The notes beneath the pieces are model-generated. The model ran no database searches, was not told where the DNA came from, and saw only the letters and a program-made list of their open reading frames with translations. Made by a program: the position numbers and the translations under genes. This document shows, one piece after another, positions 43,835 to 52,609 of a stretch of DNA of 64,000 nt (positions are counted from its first letter, which is position 1; each line of letters opens with the position of its first letter). The stretch comes from Phycisphaerales bacterium (GTDB lineage: Bacteria; Planctomycetota; Phycisphaerae; Phycisphaerales; UBA1924), in assembly GCA_029260295.1 (NCBI GenBank), contig JAJDDN010000008.1, positions 248,001 through 312,000 of the forward strand, read 5' to 3'.

Positions 43835-45448
43835 ATGAGTAATAAACAGATCATGTTTGATGACAAGGCGCTTCTTGAGATGAAGAAGGGCGTTGATAAA
43901 CTGACCGATGCGGTCAAGTGCACGATGGGGCCTGCTGGCCGGCATGTTGTGATCGAGAAGTCGTACGGCGGTCCTCATGTGACCAAGGACGGTGTTTCGG
44001 TTGCCAAAGAGATCGAGCTGCCTTCGCAGTTTGAATCGATGGGCGCCAAGATGCTGCATCAGGTTGCCAAGAAGACCGCGGATAACGCGGGTGACGGGAC
44101 GACTTGTGCGACCGTGCTTGCTCAGGCGATCTTTAGTGAGGGCTTGAAGGTTGTTGCGGCGGGTGCGAATCCGGTGCATGTTCAGCGTGGGATTAATAAG
44201 GCGGCTGTTGCCGCGACTGTGTTGATTGATGAGATGGCGACTCCTTGTAAGGGGAAGGCCGACCTCAAGAAGATCGCGACTGTTTCGTCGAACCATGATG
44301 AGAATGTTGGTGAGTTGATCGCTGAGGCGATTCATAAGGTTGGGGCCGAGGGTGTGGTTGAGATTGAGAGTGGGAACTCGAATGAGACGACTTTGGATTA
44401 TGTTGAGGGGATGCAGTTTGATAAGGGGTATCTTTCGCCGTACTTCATGACCAACCCGACGACCGGGGAGTGTGAGCTTGAGGATGTTTTGATTCTGATT
44501 CATGAGAAGAAGATCAGCAACCTTGGTGATCTGATCCCGATGTTGAATAAGGTCGCTACTGCTGGCAAGCCGTTGTTGATTATTGCTGAGGATGTTGAGA
44601 ACGAGGCGCTTGCGGCTCTCGTTGTGAACCGTCTTCGTGGGATGCTCAATATTGCTGCTGTGAAGGCGCCTGGGTTTGGCGATCGTCGCAAGGCGATGCT
44701 CGAAGATCTGGCTGTCCTGACCGGCGGGATGTACTTCAGTGAGGATCTTGGTCGTTCGTTGGAGTCGATCGAGCTCAATGAGCTTGGGAAGGCGAAGAAA
44801 GTCACCATCACCAAAGACAACACGACCATGGTCAAGGGTGGCGGCAAGAAGACCGACATCGTTGCTCGTGCGGCGACCATCAAGGCGCAGCACGACAAGT
44901 CGACCTCCGATTACGACCGCGAGAAGCTCATGGAGCGTCACGCGAAGTTGACCGGCGGCGTGGCGATCATCAGCGTGGGCGGCGTGACCGAACAGGCGAT
45001 GAAAGCAACCAAGGACCTCGTCGAAGACGCGATGCACGCGACCCGCGCAGCAGCCAAAGAGGGATTCGTTCCTGGTGGCGGCGTGGCGCTCATCCGTGTG
45101 GCCGACTTGCTGGGTGATGCTCAGAAGAAGGTCAAGGGCGACGAAAAATTTGGCTTTGATATCGTCATGCGTGCGATGCAGGCTCCGGCGTGGCAGATCG
45201 CGGATAATGCTGGGTTTGATGGCGATCTGGCTGTCGAGACCATCCGCGAAGAAGAGGGCTCGGTTGGGCTCAATGCGGCGACTGGTGATTATGTTGATCT
45301 GGTCAAGGCGGGGATTATTGATCCTGCTTTGGTTGCCAAGAGTGCGATTACCAATGCAGCGTCTGTTGCCGGCTTGATGCTGACGACGGATGTGATGATT
45401 TCAGATTTGAAGGATGATGCGAAGCCGGTTGTTGGGGCTGTTTGCTGA
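43835..45448 (+). CDS. groEL: Chaperonin GroEL, copy 2 (no GGM tail)
   Basis: A 537-residue chaperonin clearly distinct from copy 1. GDGTTCATVLAQA, the KCTMGPAGRHVVIEKSYGGP opening and AAVKAPGFGDRRKAML show an intact ATPase. The C-terminus ends DAKPVVGAVC, without Gly-Met repeats, so the folding chamber floor differs. I chose the ATG at 43835 because AAGGAG (43821-43826) lies eight bases upstream; ATGs or TTGs further up are too near or unsupported. Paralogous chaperonins in planctomycetes often have specialised clients, which is unknown here. A hairpin follows the gene. Confidence 0.95.
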   Translation: MSNKQIMFDDKALLEMKKGVDKLTDAVKCTMGPAGRHVVIEKSYGGPHVTKDGVSVAKEIELPSQFESMGAKMLHQVAKKTADNAGDGTTCATVLAQAIFSEGLKVVAAGANPVHVQRGINKAAVAATVLIDEMATPCKGKADLKKIATVSSNHDENVGELIAEAIHKVGAEGVVEIESGNSNETTLDYVEGMQFDKGYLSPYFMTNPTTGECELEDVLILIHEKKISNLGDLIPMLNKVATAGKPLLIIAEDVENEALAALVVNRLRGMLNIAAVKAPGFGDRRKAMLEDLAVLTGGMYFSEDLGRSLESIELNELGKAKKVTITKDNTTMVKGGGKKTDIVARAATIKAQHDKSTSDYDREKLMERHAKLTGGVAIISVGGVTEQAMKATKDLVEDAMHATRAAAKEGFVPGGGVALIRVADLLGDAQKKVKGDEKFGFDIVMRAMQAPAWQIADNAGFDGDLAVETIREEEGSVGLNAATGDYVDLVKAGIIDPALVAKSAITNAASVAGLMLTTDVMISDLKDDAKPVVGAVC

Positions 45449-45471
45449 TTCTGATTGATTGAATATGCAGG

Positions 45472-45493
45472 CCCCTGCCGGAAACGGCGGGGG
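45472..45493 (+). terminator. Hairpin after groEL2, possible terminator
   Basis: A 9-bp stem (CCCCTGCCG with CGGCGGGGG, one T-G pair) with a GAAA tetraloop, 23 bases after the stop. The T run that should follow is weak. It separates groEL2 from an AT-rich orphan gene starting ten bases later. Confidence 0.6.
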
Positions 45494-45502
45494 TTCTGAT
45501 TG

Positions 45503-46156
45503 ATGAATACAAAGACTAACTATGATTTTCGAGGAATGCAAGGTGTTTTGGTACACTCGGATCGGATGCCGAGTGTGCAGCAAATACAAGAAGCGATCAA
45601 TCGCTATCAGTATCCTTGTAAGCTAGACGATTATGGTTTAGAGGATAATCGATCTTTGTTTTCAGGCCGTGTGTTCGGTTGCAATGCTTATGCACGATTT
45701 CGGGCAGAGCCAGCTTTGGAATCGAACCAGGGATTGCTAGAGTCTGAATACAGAGATGGTTACGATTTGAACATCGAGTTTGATTTAGCAGGTACATATT
45801 CGAATAGGGCGTTGGCTGGATGTTGTATGCTTGGAATTGCAGAAATGAGTGGTGGAGTGATTTGGCAAGCAGATTTTAATAGGCCCATGAACAAAATTAT
45901 CCAAAAAAATATCAATGAGCCACTCGCTCGACTAAAGCTATTGAAGGCTGCTGCGCCATATGACAGCGTTGGAGTTGTATCAGCGAAGGCTCCTGAACTT
46001 GGGCCATGGGAAACTACTGTTATGCGAAATCAAGTTATTTCAGAGTTTCGGCATCTAGGTCTGATTGAACCAGTGCCTGATGAAGCAGATGTTCCCAGAC
46101 CATGGTGTTTTAGTGCGACAGAGCTAGGTCGTAAAATTGCATGGATGTCTTGTTAG
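45503..46156 (+). CDS. AT-rich orphan protein between groEL2 and dnaJ
   Basis: A 217-residue soluble protein that I cannot assign. Segments such as SVQQIQEAINRYQYPCKLDDYGL and EYRDGYDLNIEFDLAG suggest an alpha-beta fold. On the line 45601-45660, 22 of 60 bases are G or C. It begins ten bases after the groEL2 hairpin and ends 35 bases before dnaJ, the same kind of position as the orphan ORF after groEL1. The ribosome site is the G-rich end of the hairpin. Confidence 0.6.
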   Translation: MNTKTNYDFRGMQGVLVHSDRMPSVQQIQEAINRYQYPCKLDDYGLEDNRSLFSGRVFGCNAYARFRAEPALESNQGLLESEYRDGYDLNIEFDLAGTYSNRALAGCCMLGIAEMSGGVIWQADFNRPMNKIIQKNINEPLARLKLLKAAAPYDSVGVVSAKAPELGPWETTVMRNQVISEFRHLGLIEPVPDEADVPRPWCFSATELGRKIAWMSC

Positions 46157-46191
46157 AGTAAATACTCGTTTTTGATTTATACGGAGCTTCG

Positions 46192-47352
46192 ATGACAGCA
46201 ACACGCGACTATTACGAGATTCTTGGCGTTGATAAGGCTGCGGATGCGGACGAGGTGAAGCGTGCGTATCGGCGGTTGGCGATGAAGCATCACCCGGATA
46301 AGAATCCGGATGACAAGGATGCCGAGCAGAAGTTTAAGGAGGCGGCCGAGGCGTATGAAGTGCTCTCGGACGACTCGAAGCGGAAGATTTATGACCAGTA
46401 TGGTCATGACGGGCTGCGTGGTCAGGGGGCGGCGACGCATGACTTTAATCGGATGAATGTTGATGACATCTTCTCGATGTTCAATGACATTTTCGCTGGC
46501 GGCGGTGGTGGCGGGTTCGGTGGTCAGCAGAGAGGCGGACGGCGCGCGGCGGCTCGGGGGTATGACCTTGAGACGCAGGTGTCGATGACGCTTGAAGAGG
46601 TGTTGACTGGCGCGTCGAAGGATGTTGAGTTTACTCGGATGGATGTGTGTGATACATGCACGGGGTCTGGGGCGAAGCCTGGGACAGAGGCGGAGACTTG
46701 TGGGACTTGTCAGGGGCAGGGGAAGGTTCAGCAGGCGGGGCTTGGCGGGATGTTCCGGATGGTCGTGGCGTGTCCGGCGTGCCGGGGACGCGGGAAGGTT
46801 GTGAAAGATAAATGCAGTTCGTGCCATGGGCGGGGGCGGAGTGGGAAGAAGCGTTCGTTGTCTGTGAAGATCCCGGCTGGGGTGCATCATGGGCAGGCCG
46901 TGCGTGTGCAGGGTGAGGGTGAACCGCCGGCGGCGGAACAGAGTCCGGACGGGGCAGGCGTTCGCGGGGATTTGCATGTGGTTGTGCGGGTTGAGGATCA
47001 TGATTTGTTTGAGCGGGACGGGGACCATTTGTTGATGGAGATGCCGATCAGCTTTACGCAGGCGTCGCTTGGTGCGGAGGTGCAGGTGCCGACGCTCGAG
47101 GGGGTCGAGACGCTGACGATCAAGAAGGGCACGCAGTATGGCGAGTTGCTTCGGATTGAGGGTGCGGGATTGCCGAACTTGCGGTCTGGGCGTCGTGGGG
47201 ATCTGGTTGTTATTGTGAAGATTGAGACGCCTAAGAAGTTGTCGTCGAAGCAGGAAGAGTTGCTCCGGGCGTTTGCGGAGACCGAGGACAAGGATGTGAA
47301 TCCTGAGAGTCACGGGTTCTTTAAGAAGATTACAGATTTGTTGGGTGGCTAA
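46192..47352 (+). CDS. dnaJ: Chaperone DnaJ
   Basis: A 386-residue Hsp40. J domain (1-75) with [10 protein letters not shown] (HPD), a Gly/Phe-rich linker, four CxxCxGxG zinc motifs ([32 protein letters not shown]) at residues 150-225, and two C-terminal substrate-binding domains. It stimulates DnaK ATP hydrolysis and delivers clients. GGAG lies six bases before the ATG. grpE starts two bases after its stop; dnaK is not in this cluster. Confidence 0.96.
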   Translation: MTATRDYYEILGVDKAADADEVKRAYRRLAMKHHPDKNPDDKDAEQKFKEAAEAYEVLSDDSKRKIYDQYGHDGLRGQGAATHDFNRMNVDDIFSMFNDIFAGGGGGGFGGQQRGGRRAAARGYDLETQVSMTLEEVLTGASKDVEFTRMDVCDTCTGSGAKPGTEAETCGTCQGQGKVQQAGLGGMFRMVVACPACRGRGKVVKDKCSSCHGRGRSGKKRSLSVKIPAGVHHGQAVRVQGEGEPPAAEQSPDGAGVRGDLHVVVRVEDHDLFERDGDHLLMEMPISFTQASLGAEVQVPTLEGVETLTIKKGTQYGELLRIEGAGLPNLRSGRRGDLVVIVKIETPKKLSSKQEELLRAFAETEDKDVNPESHGFFKKITDLLGG

Positions 47353-47354
47353 CT

Positions 47355-48017
47355 ATGAGTGAAGACATGATCAACGGGACCGAAGATGTGAATGATGTCG
47401 AATCTGTGGAGACGGATGAGGCCCAGAAGCAGGCTGCCGCGGAAGAGGCGTTTGATGCTGATCGTGCGGCTCGTTTTGAGACGATCCGGCAGATGGCGGT
47501 TTCTGGGGAGCTTGAGTACTTGCCTGAGAGCGAGGAGATTGTTGAGACGCTGATCGAGACGATCGGGCAGCGTGATGAGAACTTTGGTCGGTATCAGGAG
47601 ATGGCCGCGGAGCATCAGAACTTTCAGCGGCGGGCGTCTTTGAATGAACAGGAGGCGCGGATTTCTTCGCGTCAGGGTGTGGTGCAGGCGTTGATCCCGT
47701 TGATGGATCACTTCGAGATGGCACTTTTGCAGGACCCTGAGAAGGTGTCGGCGAAGGATGTCATGTCTGGGGTGGAGATGATCCGGAGCGAGTTTTTGAA
47801 GATGCTTTCGGGGTATGGGGTGAGTGCGATTGAGCCCAAGGTTGGGGATGCGTTTGATCCCGGGCCTCATGCGGCGATGATGCAGTCGGCGGCTGATGGG
47901 GTTGAGCCGGGGTGTATTTCGTTGGTGATGGGGATTGGGTATATGCTTGGGGAGCGTGTGATCCGGCCTGCGAAGGTTGGGGTTGCTCCTGAGGCGGCTG
48001 AATCGGACGAGGACTAA
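47355..48017 (+). CDS. grpE: Nucleotide exchange factor GrpE
   Basis: A 220-residue protein with an acidic N-terminus, a long helix (ETLIETIGQRDENFGRYQEM), then AEHQNFQRRASLNEQEAR and the beta domain with PLMDHFEMALLQDP, DAFDPGPHAAMMQ and VVxPAKVGVA-like ending (RPAKVGVAPE). GrpE releases ADP from DnaK. It starts two bases after the dnaJ stop, which supports coupling, and the next gene follows five bases after its own stop. Confidence 0.92.
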   Translation: MSEDMINGTEDVNDVESVETDEAQKQAAAEEAFDADRAARFETIRQMAVSGELEYLPESEEIVETLIETIGQRDENFGRYQEMAAEHQNFQRRASLNEQEARISSRQGVVQALIPLMDHFEMALLQDPEKVSAKDVMSGVEMIRSEFLKMLSGYGVSAIEPKVGDAFDPGPHAAMMQSAADGVEPGCISLVMGIGYMLGERVIRPAKVGVAPEAAESDED

Positions 48018-48021
48018 ATCG

Positions 48022-48366
48022 ATGCCTACTTATGATTACCGATGCAACGCGTGCGAGCATGAGTTCGAGCTGTTTCAGGCGATGAGCGCTGGGGTTAAGA
48101 AAAAGTGTCCCGAGTGCGGGAAGCTGAAACTTGAGCGGCTGATCGGGATCGGTGCGGCGGTGATGTTTAAGGGGTCTGGGTTCTACGAGACGGATTACCG
48201 GAGCGAATCGTACAAGAGGGGTGCCGAGGCGGAGAAGAAGGCGAAGGAGCCTAAGAAGGAAACGAAATCAGAGAATACGCCTGATACGAAAGCCGAGTCG
48301 AAGCCTGAGAAGAAGAAGGATTCGAAGCCGGAGACTAAGAAGGCTAAGAGCACACCGAAGGATTGA
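48022..48366 (+). CDS. FmdB-type zinc-ribbon protein with charged tail
   Basis: 114 residues. MPTYDYRCNACEHEFELFQ with a second CPECG pair forms the FmdB/CxxC-type regulatory zinc ribbon, followed by SGFYETDYRS, typical of this family. The last 45 residues are almost only Lys, Glu, Ser, Pro and Thr, probably disordered. Homologues are suspected regulators of amidases and related enzymes, but the role is not established. It sits in the folding-gene run, five bases after grpE. Confidence 0.8.
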   Translation: MPTYDYRCNACEHEFELFQAMSAGVKKKCPECGKLKLERLIGIGAAVMFKGSGFYETDYRSESYKRGAEAEKKAKEPKKETKSENTPDTKAESKPEKKKDSKPETKKAKSTPKD

Positions 48367-48371
48367 TTTCT

Positions 48372-48758
48372 ATGGCAATCGTTGGACATGGTGTCGATAT
48401 TGTCGAGGTTGCGCGGATCGCTCGTTCGCTTGAGAAGCATGAAGAATCGTTTTTGAAGAAATGCTTTACCGATCAGGAGGTTGCTGATTCGGGGAGTTCT
48501 TCGCGCCGGGTGGAACATCTGGCGGTTCGGTTCGCGGCCAAAGAAGCTGCGCTCAAGGCGATCGGGACGGGGTGGTCGCAGGGAATTGGGTGGACGGATG
48601 TTGAGGTGGTGCGGCTGGATTCGGGGAAGCCGGAGTTGCGGGTGACTGGGCGGGCCAAAGAGATTGCTGATGGGATGGGGATTGATCGGTGGTTTGTGTC
48701 GCTTTCGCATACTGAGAGCAATGCGATTGCTTCTGTGATTGCAGAGGGTGAAGTATGA
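48372..48758 (+). CDS. acpS: Holo-[acyl-carrier-protein] synthase
   Basis: A 128-residue phosphopantetheinyl transferase that activates acyl carrier protein with CoA. The magnesium ligands are visible in GVDIVEVARI (Asp) and RFAAKEAALKAIGTG (Glu), and the LSHTESNAIASV segment closes the fold. The ATG at 48372 is chosen; the in-frame ATT-type extension upstream is not needed. The stop overlaps the next start by ATGA. Confidence 0.93.
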   Translation: MAIVGHGVDIVEVARIARSLEKHEESFLKKCFTDQEVADSGSSSRRVEHLAVRFAAKEAALKAIGTGWSQGIGWTDVEVVRLDSGKPELRVTGRAKEIADGMGIDRWFVSLSHTESNAIASVIAEGEV

Positions 48759-49702
48759 CGCTGCCGAAGGTTTTGATGACGGATGTGATCCGGTCTACCC
48801 AGCAGGGGGACTCGCACGGGGGGGCGTATCTGGTTGATTTGGAGTCGGGGGGCTTTGACCAAGTACTGGATTGGAACTCGGTGGATATTAATTGGGAAGG
48901 GCGGGGGATGGGCCGCGGCTTGCGGGGGATCTGCTTTGTTGGGGACGAGATTTATATTGCGGCGTCCGATGAGTTGTTTGTGTTTGATCGTTCGATGAAG
49001 ATGTTGCGGTCATTCAAGAACAAGTTTTTGCATCATTGCCATGAGATTTCGTTTGATGGGGAGCGGTTTATTTATGTGACATCGACGAGCTTTGATTCGG
49101 TGTTGCGGTTTGATGTGGTGGCTGGGGAGTTTGATCGGGCGTGGTGGTTTGGGGCGTCGAAGGCGGGGATTGTTGCTCGGGTCTATGACCCATCTGGGAC
49201 CGAGGGGCCACCGCTGGGGGACAACCTGCATTTGAATCAGGTCTTTGTGAAATCCGGGGTGGTGTATGTTTCGGCGTTGCGGCTGGGTGTGATGTGGACT
49301 GTTGGTGTTGAGGACGGGCGGGTAGAGATGCATGCCAAGGTGCCTTCGTCGACGCATAACTGCCAGCCGATTGGGGGGGTTGGGGATGGGTTGGTGGTGA
49401 TGAACTCGACCGGGGAGGATTGTGTGGTGATTTCGGATCGTCGGGGGAAGGTGATGAAGCGGTTTGAGCATCCGCGGTATGACGAGTCTGCGATGAGTCA
49501 TACGGGGATTGGGGATGATCATGCACGGCAGGGGTTCGGGCGTGGTCTTTGTCTTGATGAAGAAAGAGGGCTGGTGATTGTGGGATCATCGCCTGGGACG
49601 GTGAGCGGGTTTGACCGGAAATCTGGGGAGATGGTGGCTTCGGTGAATGTCTCGATGGATGTTCGCAATGCGCCCCATGGGCTTGAGATTTGGCCTTGGT
49701 AG
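48755..49702 (+). CDS. Uncharacterised beta-propeller-like protein
   Basis: A 315-residue soluble protein with repeated strand phrases (GICFVGDEIYIAASDELFVFD, ISFDGERFIYVTSTSFDSVL split by turns, VVYVSALRLGVMW, LVIVGSSPGTVSGFD) as in six- or seven-bladed propellers. Several His/Asp-containing turns (HHCHEISFDG, HLNQVFV, SSTHNCQP) line up once per blade and might bind a metal. It lacks a signal peptide. Its start overlaps the acpS stop by four bases (ATGA). I do not assign a function. Confidence 0.5.
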   Translation: MTLPKVLMTDVIRSTQQGDSHGGAYLVDLESGGFDQVLDWNSVDINWEGRGMGRGLRGICFVGDEIYIAASDELFVFDRSMKMLRSFKNKFLHHCHEISFDGERFIYVTSTSFDSVLRFDVVAGEFDRAWWFGASKAGIVARVYDPSGTEGPPLGDNLHLNQVFVKSGVVYVSALRLGVMWTVGVEDGRVEMHAKVPSSTHNCQPIGGVGDGLVVMNSTGEDCVVISDRRGKVMKRFEHPRYDESAMSHTGIGDDHARQGFGRGLCLDEERGLVIVGSSPGTVSGFDRKSGEMVASVNVSMDVRNAPHGLEIWPW

Positions 49703-49756
49703 ATTGCACTTGACTCTTTGAGCGTGTAGGCTGCTGGGTATGGATCGGAGTAATTT

Positions 49757-51223
49757 ATGAACTTGGGTATGGCGTTGACTTGGTCGTTTCTGAAGCGGGC
49801 GAAGCGTGTTTTAATTGAGGATGATTCTCGCGAGTATCGCGGGGCGGATCTTCTTGTGGCGGGGGCTCATATTGCTGATGTGGTGGATGGGAAGTCCGGG
49901 TCGAGCCGGGTGGGGATATTGGTACCGACATCGGGGGCGTTTGCGGCTGCGGCTTATGGGGTGTGGCTGGCGGGCAAGACGATTGTGCCTTTGAACTATT
50001 TGAGTGAGCAGGAGACGCTTGAGTATGTGATTGATGATGCGGGGTGTGATCTGGTGATTGCATCGAAGAAGCTGGTTGAGCATTTGGGGTATGTGCCGAA
50101 GTGTAAAACGATTGTGTATCTGGAGGATCTGAACTTCAAATCACTCCCGAGCCCGCGGCTGCCCAGGTGGACGAGCAGCGAGGATCTGGCGGTGGTGCTG
50201 TATACCTCGGGGACATCGGGCAAACCCAAGGGGGTGATGCTGACGCATACGAATATGCTGAGCAATGTAGGTCAGATTCATGAGCATATTGCGATCATGC
50301 CGAGCGATGTTTTTTATGGGGTGCTGCCTCAGTTCCATTCGTTTGGGATTACGGGGTTGACGCTGCTTCCATTATTGTCTGGGTGCAAGGCGGTCTACGC
50401 GGCGCGGTTCATGCCGAAGCGGGTGATCGGTGGGATCGGGAAGCAGGGGGCGACGATTTATATCGGGATTCCGTCGATGTACAACGCGTTGATGACGGTC
50501 AAGAGTGCGACAGTGGATTCACTCACTACGGTTCGGATTGCTATTAGTGGGGGGGAGCCGCTGCCTAGGGATGTATCGGATCGGTTCTTTGAGCGGTTTG
50601 GGGTGCGGATTTGTGAGGCGTATGGTTTGACGGAGACGGCTCCGGGTACCAATATCATGCTGCCTGAGGAGGAGGACAAGATCGGGTCGGTTGGGCGGAC
50701 GCTGCCTGGGGTGATCGAGCGGATCGTTGATCCGGCGACGGGTGACGAGCTGGGGGCTGATGTAGACGGGGAGCTTCGGATTGGTGGGCCCAATGTGATG
50801 AAGGGGTATCTAAATCAGCCCGAGCTTACGGCGGAGGTGTTTGACGAGCTTGGGCATCTGCGGACGGGGGATATGGCTCGGATTGATTCGGATGGTTTTT
50901 TGTACATCACGGGGCGGATCAAGGAGATGCTGATTGTGGGGGGCGAGAATGTGTTTCCGAGGGAGATCGAGGAAGTGCTGAACGCTCACCCTTCTGTTGG
51001 GGTGTCGGGGGTTGTTGGACAGCATGACCCGATGCGTGGGGAGGTGCCTGTTGGGTTTGTGGAGGTTGCCGAGGGCGAATCTGTTGAGCCCGATGAGCTG
51101 ATTCATTGGTGTAGGGATCGGCTAGCGGGGTACAAGGTGCCTCGGCGGATTGTGTTGGTTGAGGAGATGCCGAGGAATGCGACTGGGAAGGTGCTTCGGC
51201 GTGCGCTTTCTGAGATGTTGTAG
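49757..51223 (+). CDS. AMP-dependent synthetase/acyl-CoA ligase
   Basis: A 488-residue ANL-family enzyme that adenylates a carboxylic acid and transfers it to CoA or another thiol. The AMP-binding motif VLYTSGTSGKPKGVMLTHTN, the EAYGLTETAP motif, the hinge GDMARIDSDGFLYITGRIKEM and the C-terminal catalytic Lys in PRNATGKVLRR are all intact. The general pattern resembles long-chain fatty acyl-CoA or acyl-ACP ligases; the substrate cannot be read. It follows acpS and the propeller gene, so a link to acyl carrier metabolism is possible. GGAG lies six bases before the ATG. Confidence 0.88.
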   Translation: MNLGMALTWSFLKRAKRVLIEDDSREYRGADLLVAGAHIADVVDGKSGSSRVGILVPTSGAFAAAAYGVWLAGKTIVPLNYLSEQETLEYVIDDAGCDLVIASKKLVEHLGYVPKCKTIVYLEDLNFKSLPSPRLPRWTSSEDLAVVLYTSGTSGKPKGVMLTHTNMLSNVGQIHEHIAIMPSDVFYGVLPQFHSFGITGLTLLPLLSGCKAVYAARFMPKRVIGGIGKQGATIYIGIPSMYNALMTVKSATVDSLTTVRIAISGGEPLPRDVSDRFFERFGVRICEAYGLTETAPGTNIMLPEEEDKIGSVGRTLPGVIERIVDPATGDELGADVDGELRIGGPNVMKGYLNQPELTAEVFDELGHLRTGDMARIDSDGFLYITGRIKEMLIVGGENVFPREIEEVLNAHPSVGVSGVVGQHDPMRGEVPVGFVEVAEGESVEPDELIHWCRDRLAGYKVPRRIVLVEEMPRNATGKVLRRALSEML

Positions 51224-51321
51224 TGGAATGAAGAGACGGGCAGGATGCCCATCCCACCAAGATGGGCTAGAGTCTCGTCCTGTTCAATAACACCACTTTC
51301 CAACACGCCGGAGCACACGCT

Positions 51322-51966
51322 ATGGAACTGTATATCGATACCGCGAATCTTGACGAAATCCGTGAGGCCCATGATCTTGGGGTGCTTGATGGGGTGACGA
51401 CGAATCCGTCATTGATTGCCAAAGAGGGAATCGACTACGGCAAGCGGCTCGGGGAGATCTGTGAGATCGTGAGCGGTCCTGTGTCTGCGGAAGTGCTTGC
51501 TCTTGAGTATGCCGAGATGGTCAAAGAGGGCAAGATGCGTGCGGGGATCGCGGACAATATTGTGGTCAAGCTGCCTGTGACGGTTGATGGGCTCAAGGCG
51601 TGCAAGGCATTGAGCGACGAAGGTATCCGCACGAATATGACGCTGTGCTTCCAGTCAATGCAGGCGATGATGGTGGCCAAGGCGGGGGCGTATCTGATCT
51701 CGCCGTTTATTGGTCGGCTTGATGATATTTCGCAGGATGGGACGGAGCTGATCTCGCAGATCCGGACGATCTACGACAACTACGGGTATGACACCAAAAT
51801 CTTGGCGGCGTCGATCCGGCATCCCAAGCACATGCTCGAGTGTGCGTTGATTGGTGCGGATGTGGCTACGGTGCCTTTGAAGGTGATCAAGCAGCTGATG
51901 CAGCACCCGCTGACCGATAGCGGGCTTAAGACATTCCTTGCGGATTACAACAAGGCGTTCGCCTAG
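51322..51966 (+). CDS. Transaldolase / fructose-6-phosphate aldolase-like (TalC-type)
   Basis: A 214-residue short-form transaldolase. [29 protein letters not shown], the Schiff-base Lys in NIVVKLPVT, and [10 protein letters not shown] with the [13 protein letters not shown] segment identify the TalC/MipB/FSA group. The enzymes transfer dihydroxyacetone units between sugar phosphates, or cleave fructose-6-phosphate. The sequence does not decide between the two activities. GGAG lies nine bases before the ATG. Confidence 0.88.
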   Translation: MELYIDTANLDEIREAHDLGVLDGVTTNPSLIAKEGIDYGKRLGEICEIVSGPVSAEVLALEYAEMVKEGKMRAGIADNIVVKLPVTVDGLKACKALSDEGIRTNMTLCFQSMQAMMVAKAGAYLISPFIGRLDDISQDGTELISQIRTIYDNYGYDTKILAASIRHPKHMLECALIGADVATVPLKVIKQLMQHPLTDSGLKTFLADYNKAFA

Positions 51967-51997
51967 TTCTATCCAGAACACATGAATGGTCGACAAT

Positions 51998-52097
51998 GGG
52001 TGCCACTACTCGCCGTCCTCGGCGCAGTAGTGTTCTTTGATGTCGCCGGTATTCTCAAGACACTACTGCGCATAAGAATGCGAGTAGTGGCACCCGG
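51998..52097. repeat. Two family-A repeats in opposite orientation
   Basis: 51998-52035 is a minus-oriented copy with CACTACT / AGTAGTG arms, the only minus copy right of 15.7 kb. 52057-52097 is a plus copy with the same arms whose core is replaced by CATAAGAATG. The two together form a larger inverted repeat. A separate hairpin (52110-52128, AACGGGCT / AGCCCGTT) just beyond could terminate the minus-strand ridA. Confidence 0.8.
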
Positions 52098-52138
52098 AGT
52101 GAGTTAAGAAACGGGCTGGAAGCCCGTTCTACCAAGAG

Positions 52139-52609
52139 TTATTCAGCTTCGAAGATGAACTCGATTTCTACGGGGACATTGAGCGGGAGCGACGCGACGC
52201 CGATGGCGGCGCGGGCGTGTTGTCCTATGTCTTGGCCGAAGATTTCTACGAGGAGGTCTGAGCAGCCGTTGGCGATGGTGGGCTGGGCTCCAAAGTCTGG
52301 GGTGGAGGCTACGAAGATGCCTACTTTGACGACCTTGGTGATTTTGTCGAGGGAGCCGAGTTCTTTGTTCAATGCTGCGAGTGCGTTGAGGGTGCACTGG
52401 CGGGCGCATTGGATGGCGGTGTCTTGGTCGACCTGGGTTGGGACGATGCCTTTGGCGAGGAGGGTGCCATTGGCGATGGGGATTTGTCCTGAGATGTAGA
52501 CGAGATTGCCGCTGCGGCGGGTCGGGATATAGGAGGCGACGGGCTTGGTGGGCTCTGGGAGGGTGATGTTGAGTTCGGTGAGGCGTTGGGCGATGGATGT
52601 GGTGGGCAT
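52139..52609 (-). CDS. RidA family protein
   Basis: 156 residues of the YjgF/YER057c/UK114 family, which hydrolyses reactive enamine and imine intermediates of amino-acid metabolism. SGNLVYISGQIPI, the Arg in the HARAAIGVASLPLN motif (R in QHARAAIGVA) and the final VEIEFIFEAE are characteristic. The N-terminus is about 20 residues longer than a minimal RidA. It converges with the transaldolase gene across the repeat pair and diverges from the pseudopilin gene. Confidence 0.88.
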   Translation of the reverse strand: MPTTSIAQRLTELNITLPEPTKPVASYIPTRRSGNLVYISGQIPIANGTLLAKGIVPTQVDQDTAIQCARQCTLNALAALNKELGSLDKITKVVKVGIFVASTPDFGAQPTIANGCSDLLVEIFGQDIGQHARAAIGVASLPLNVPVEIEFIFEAE

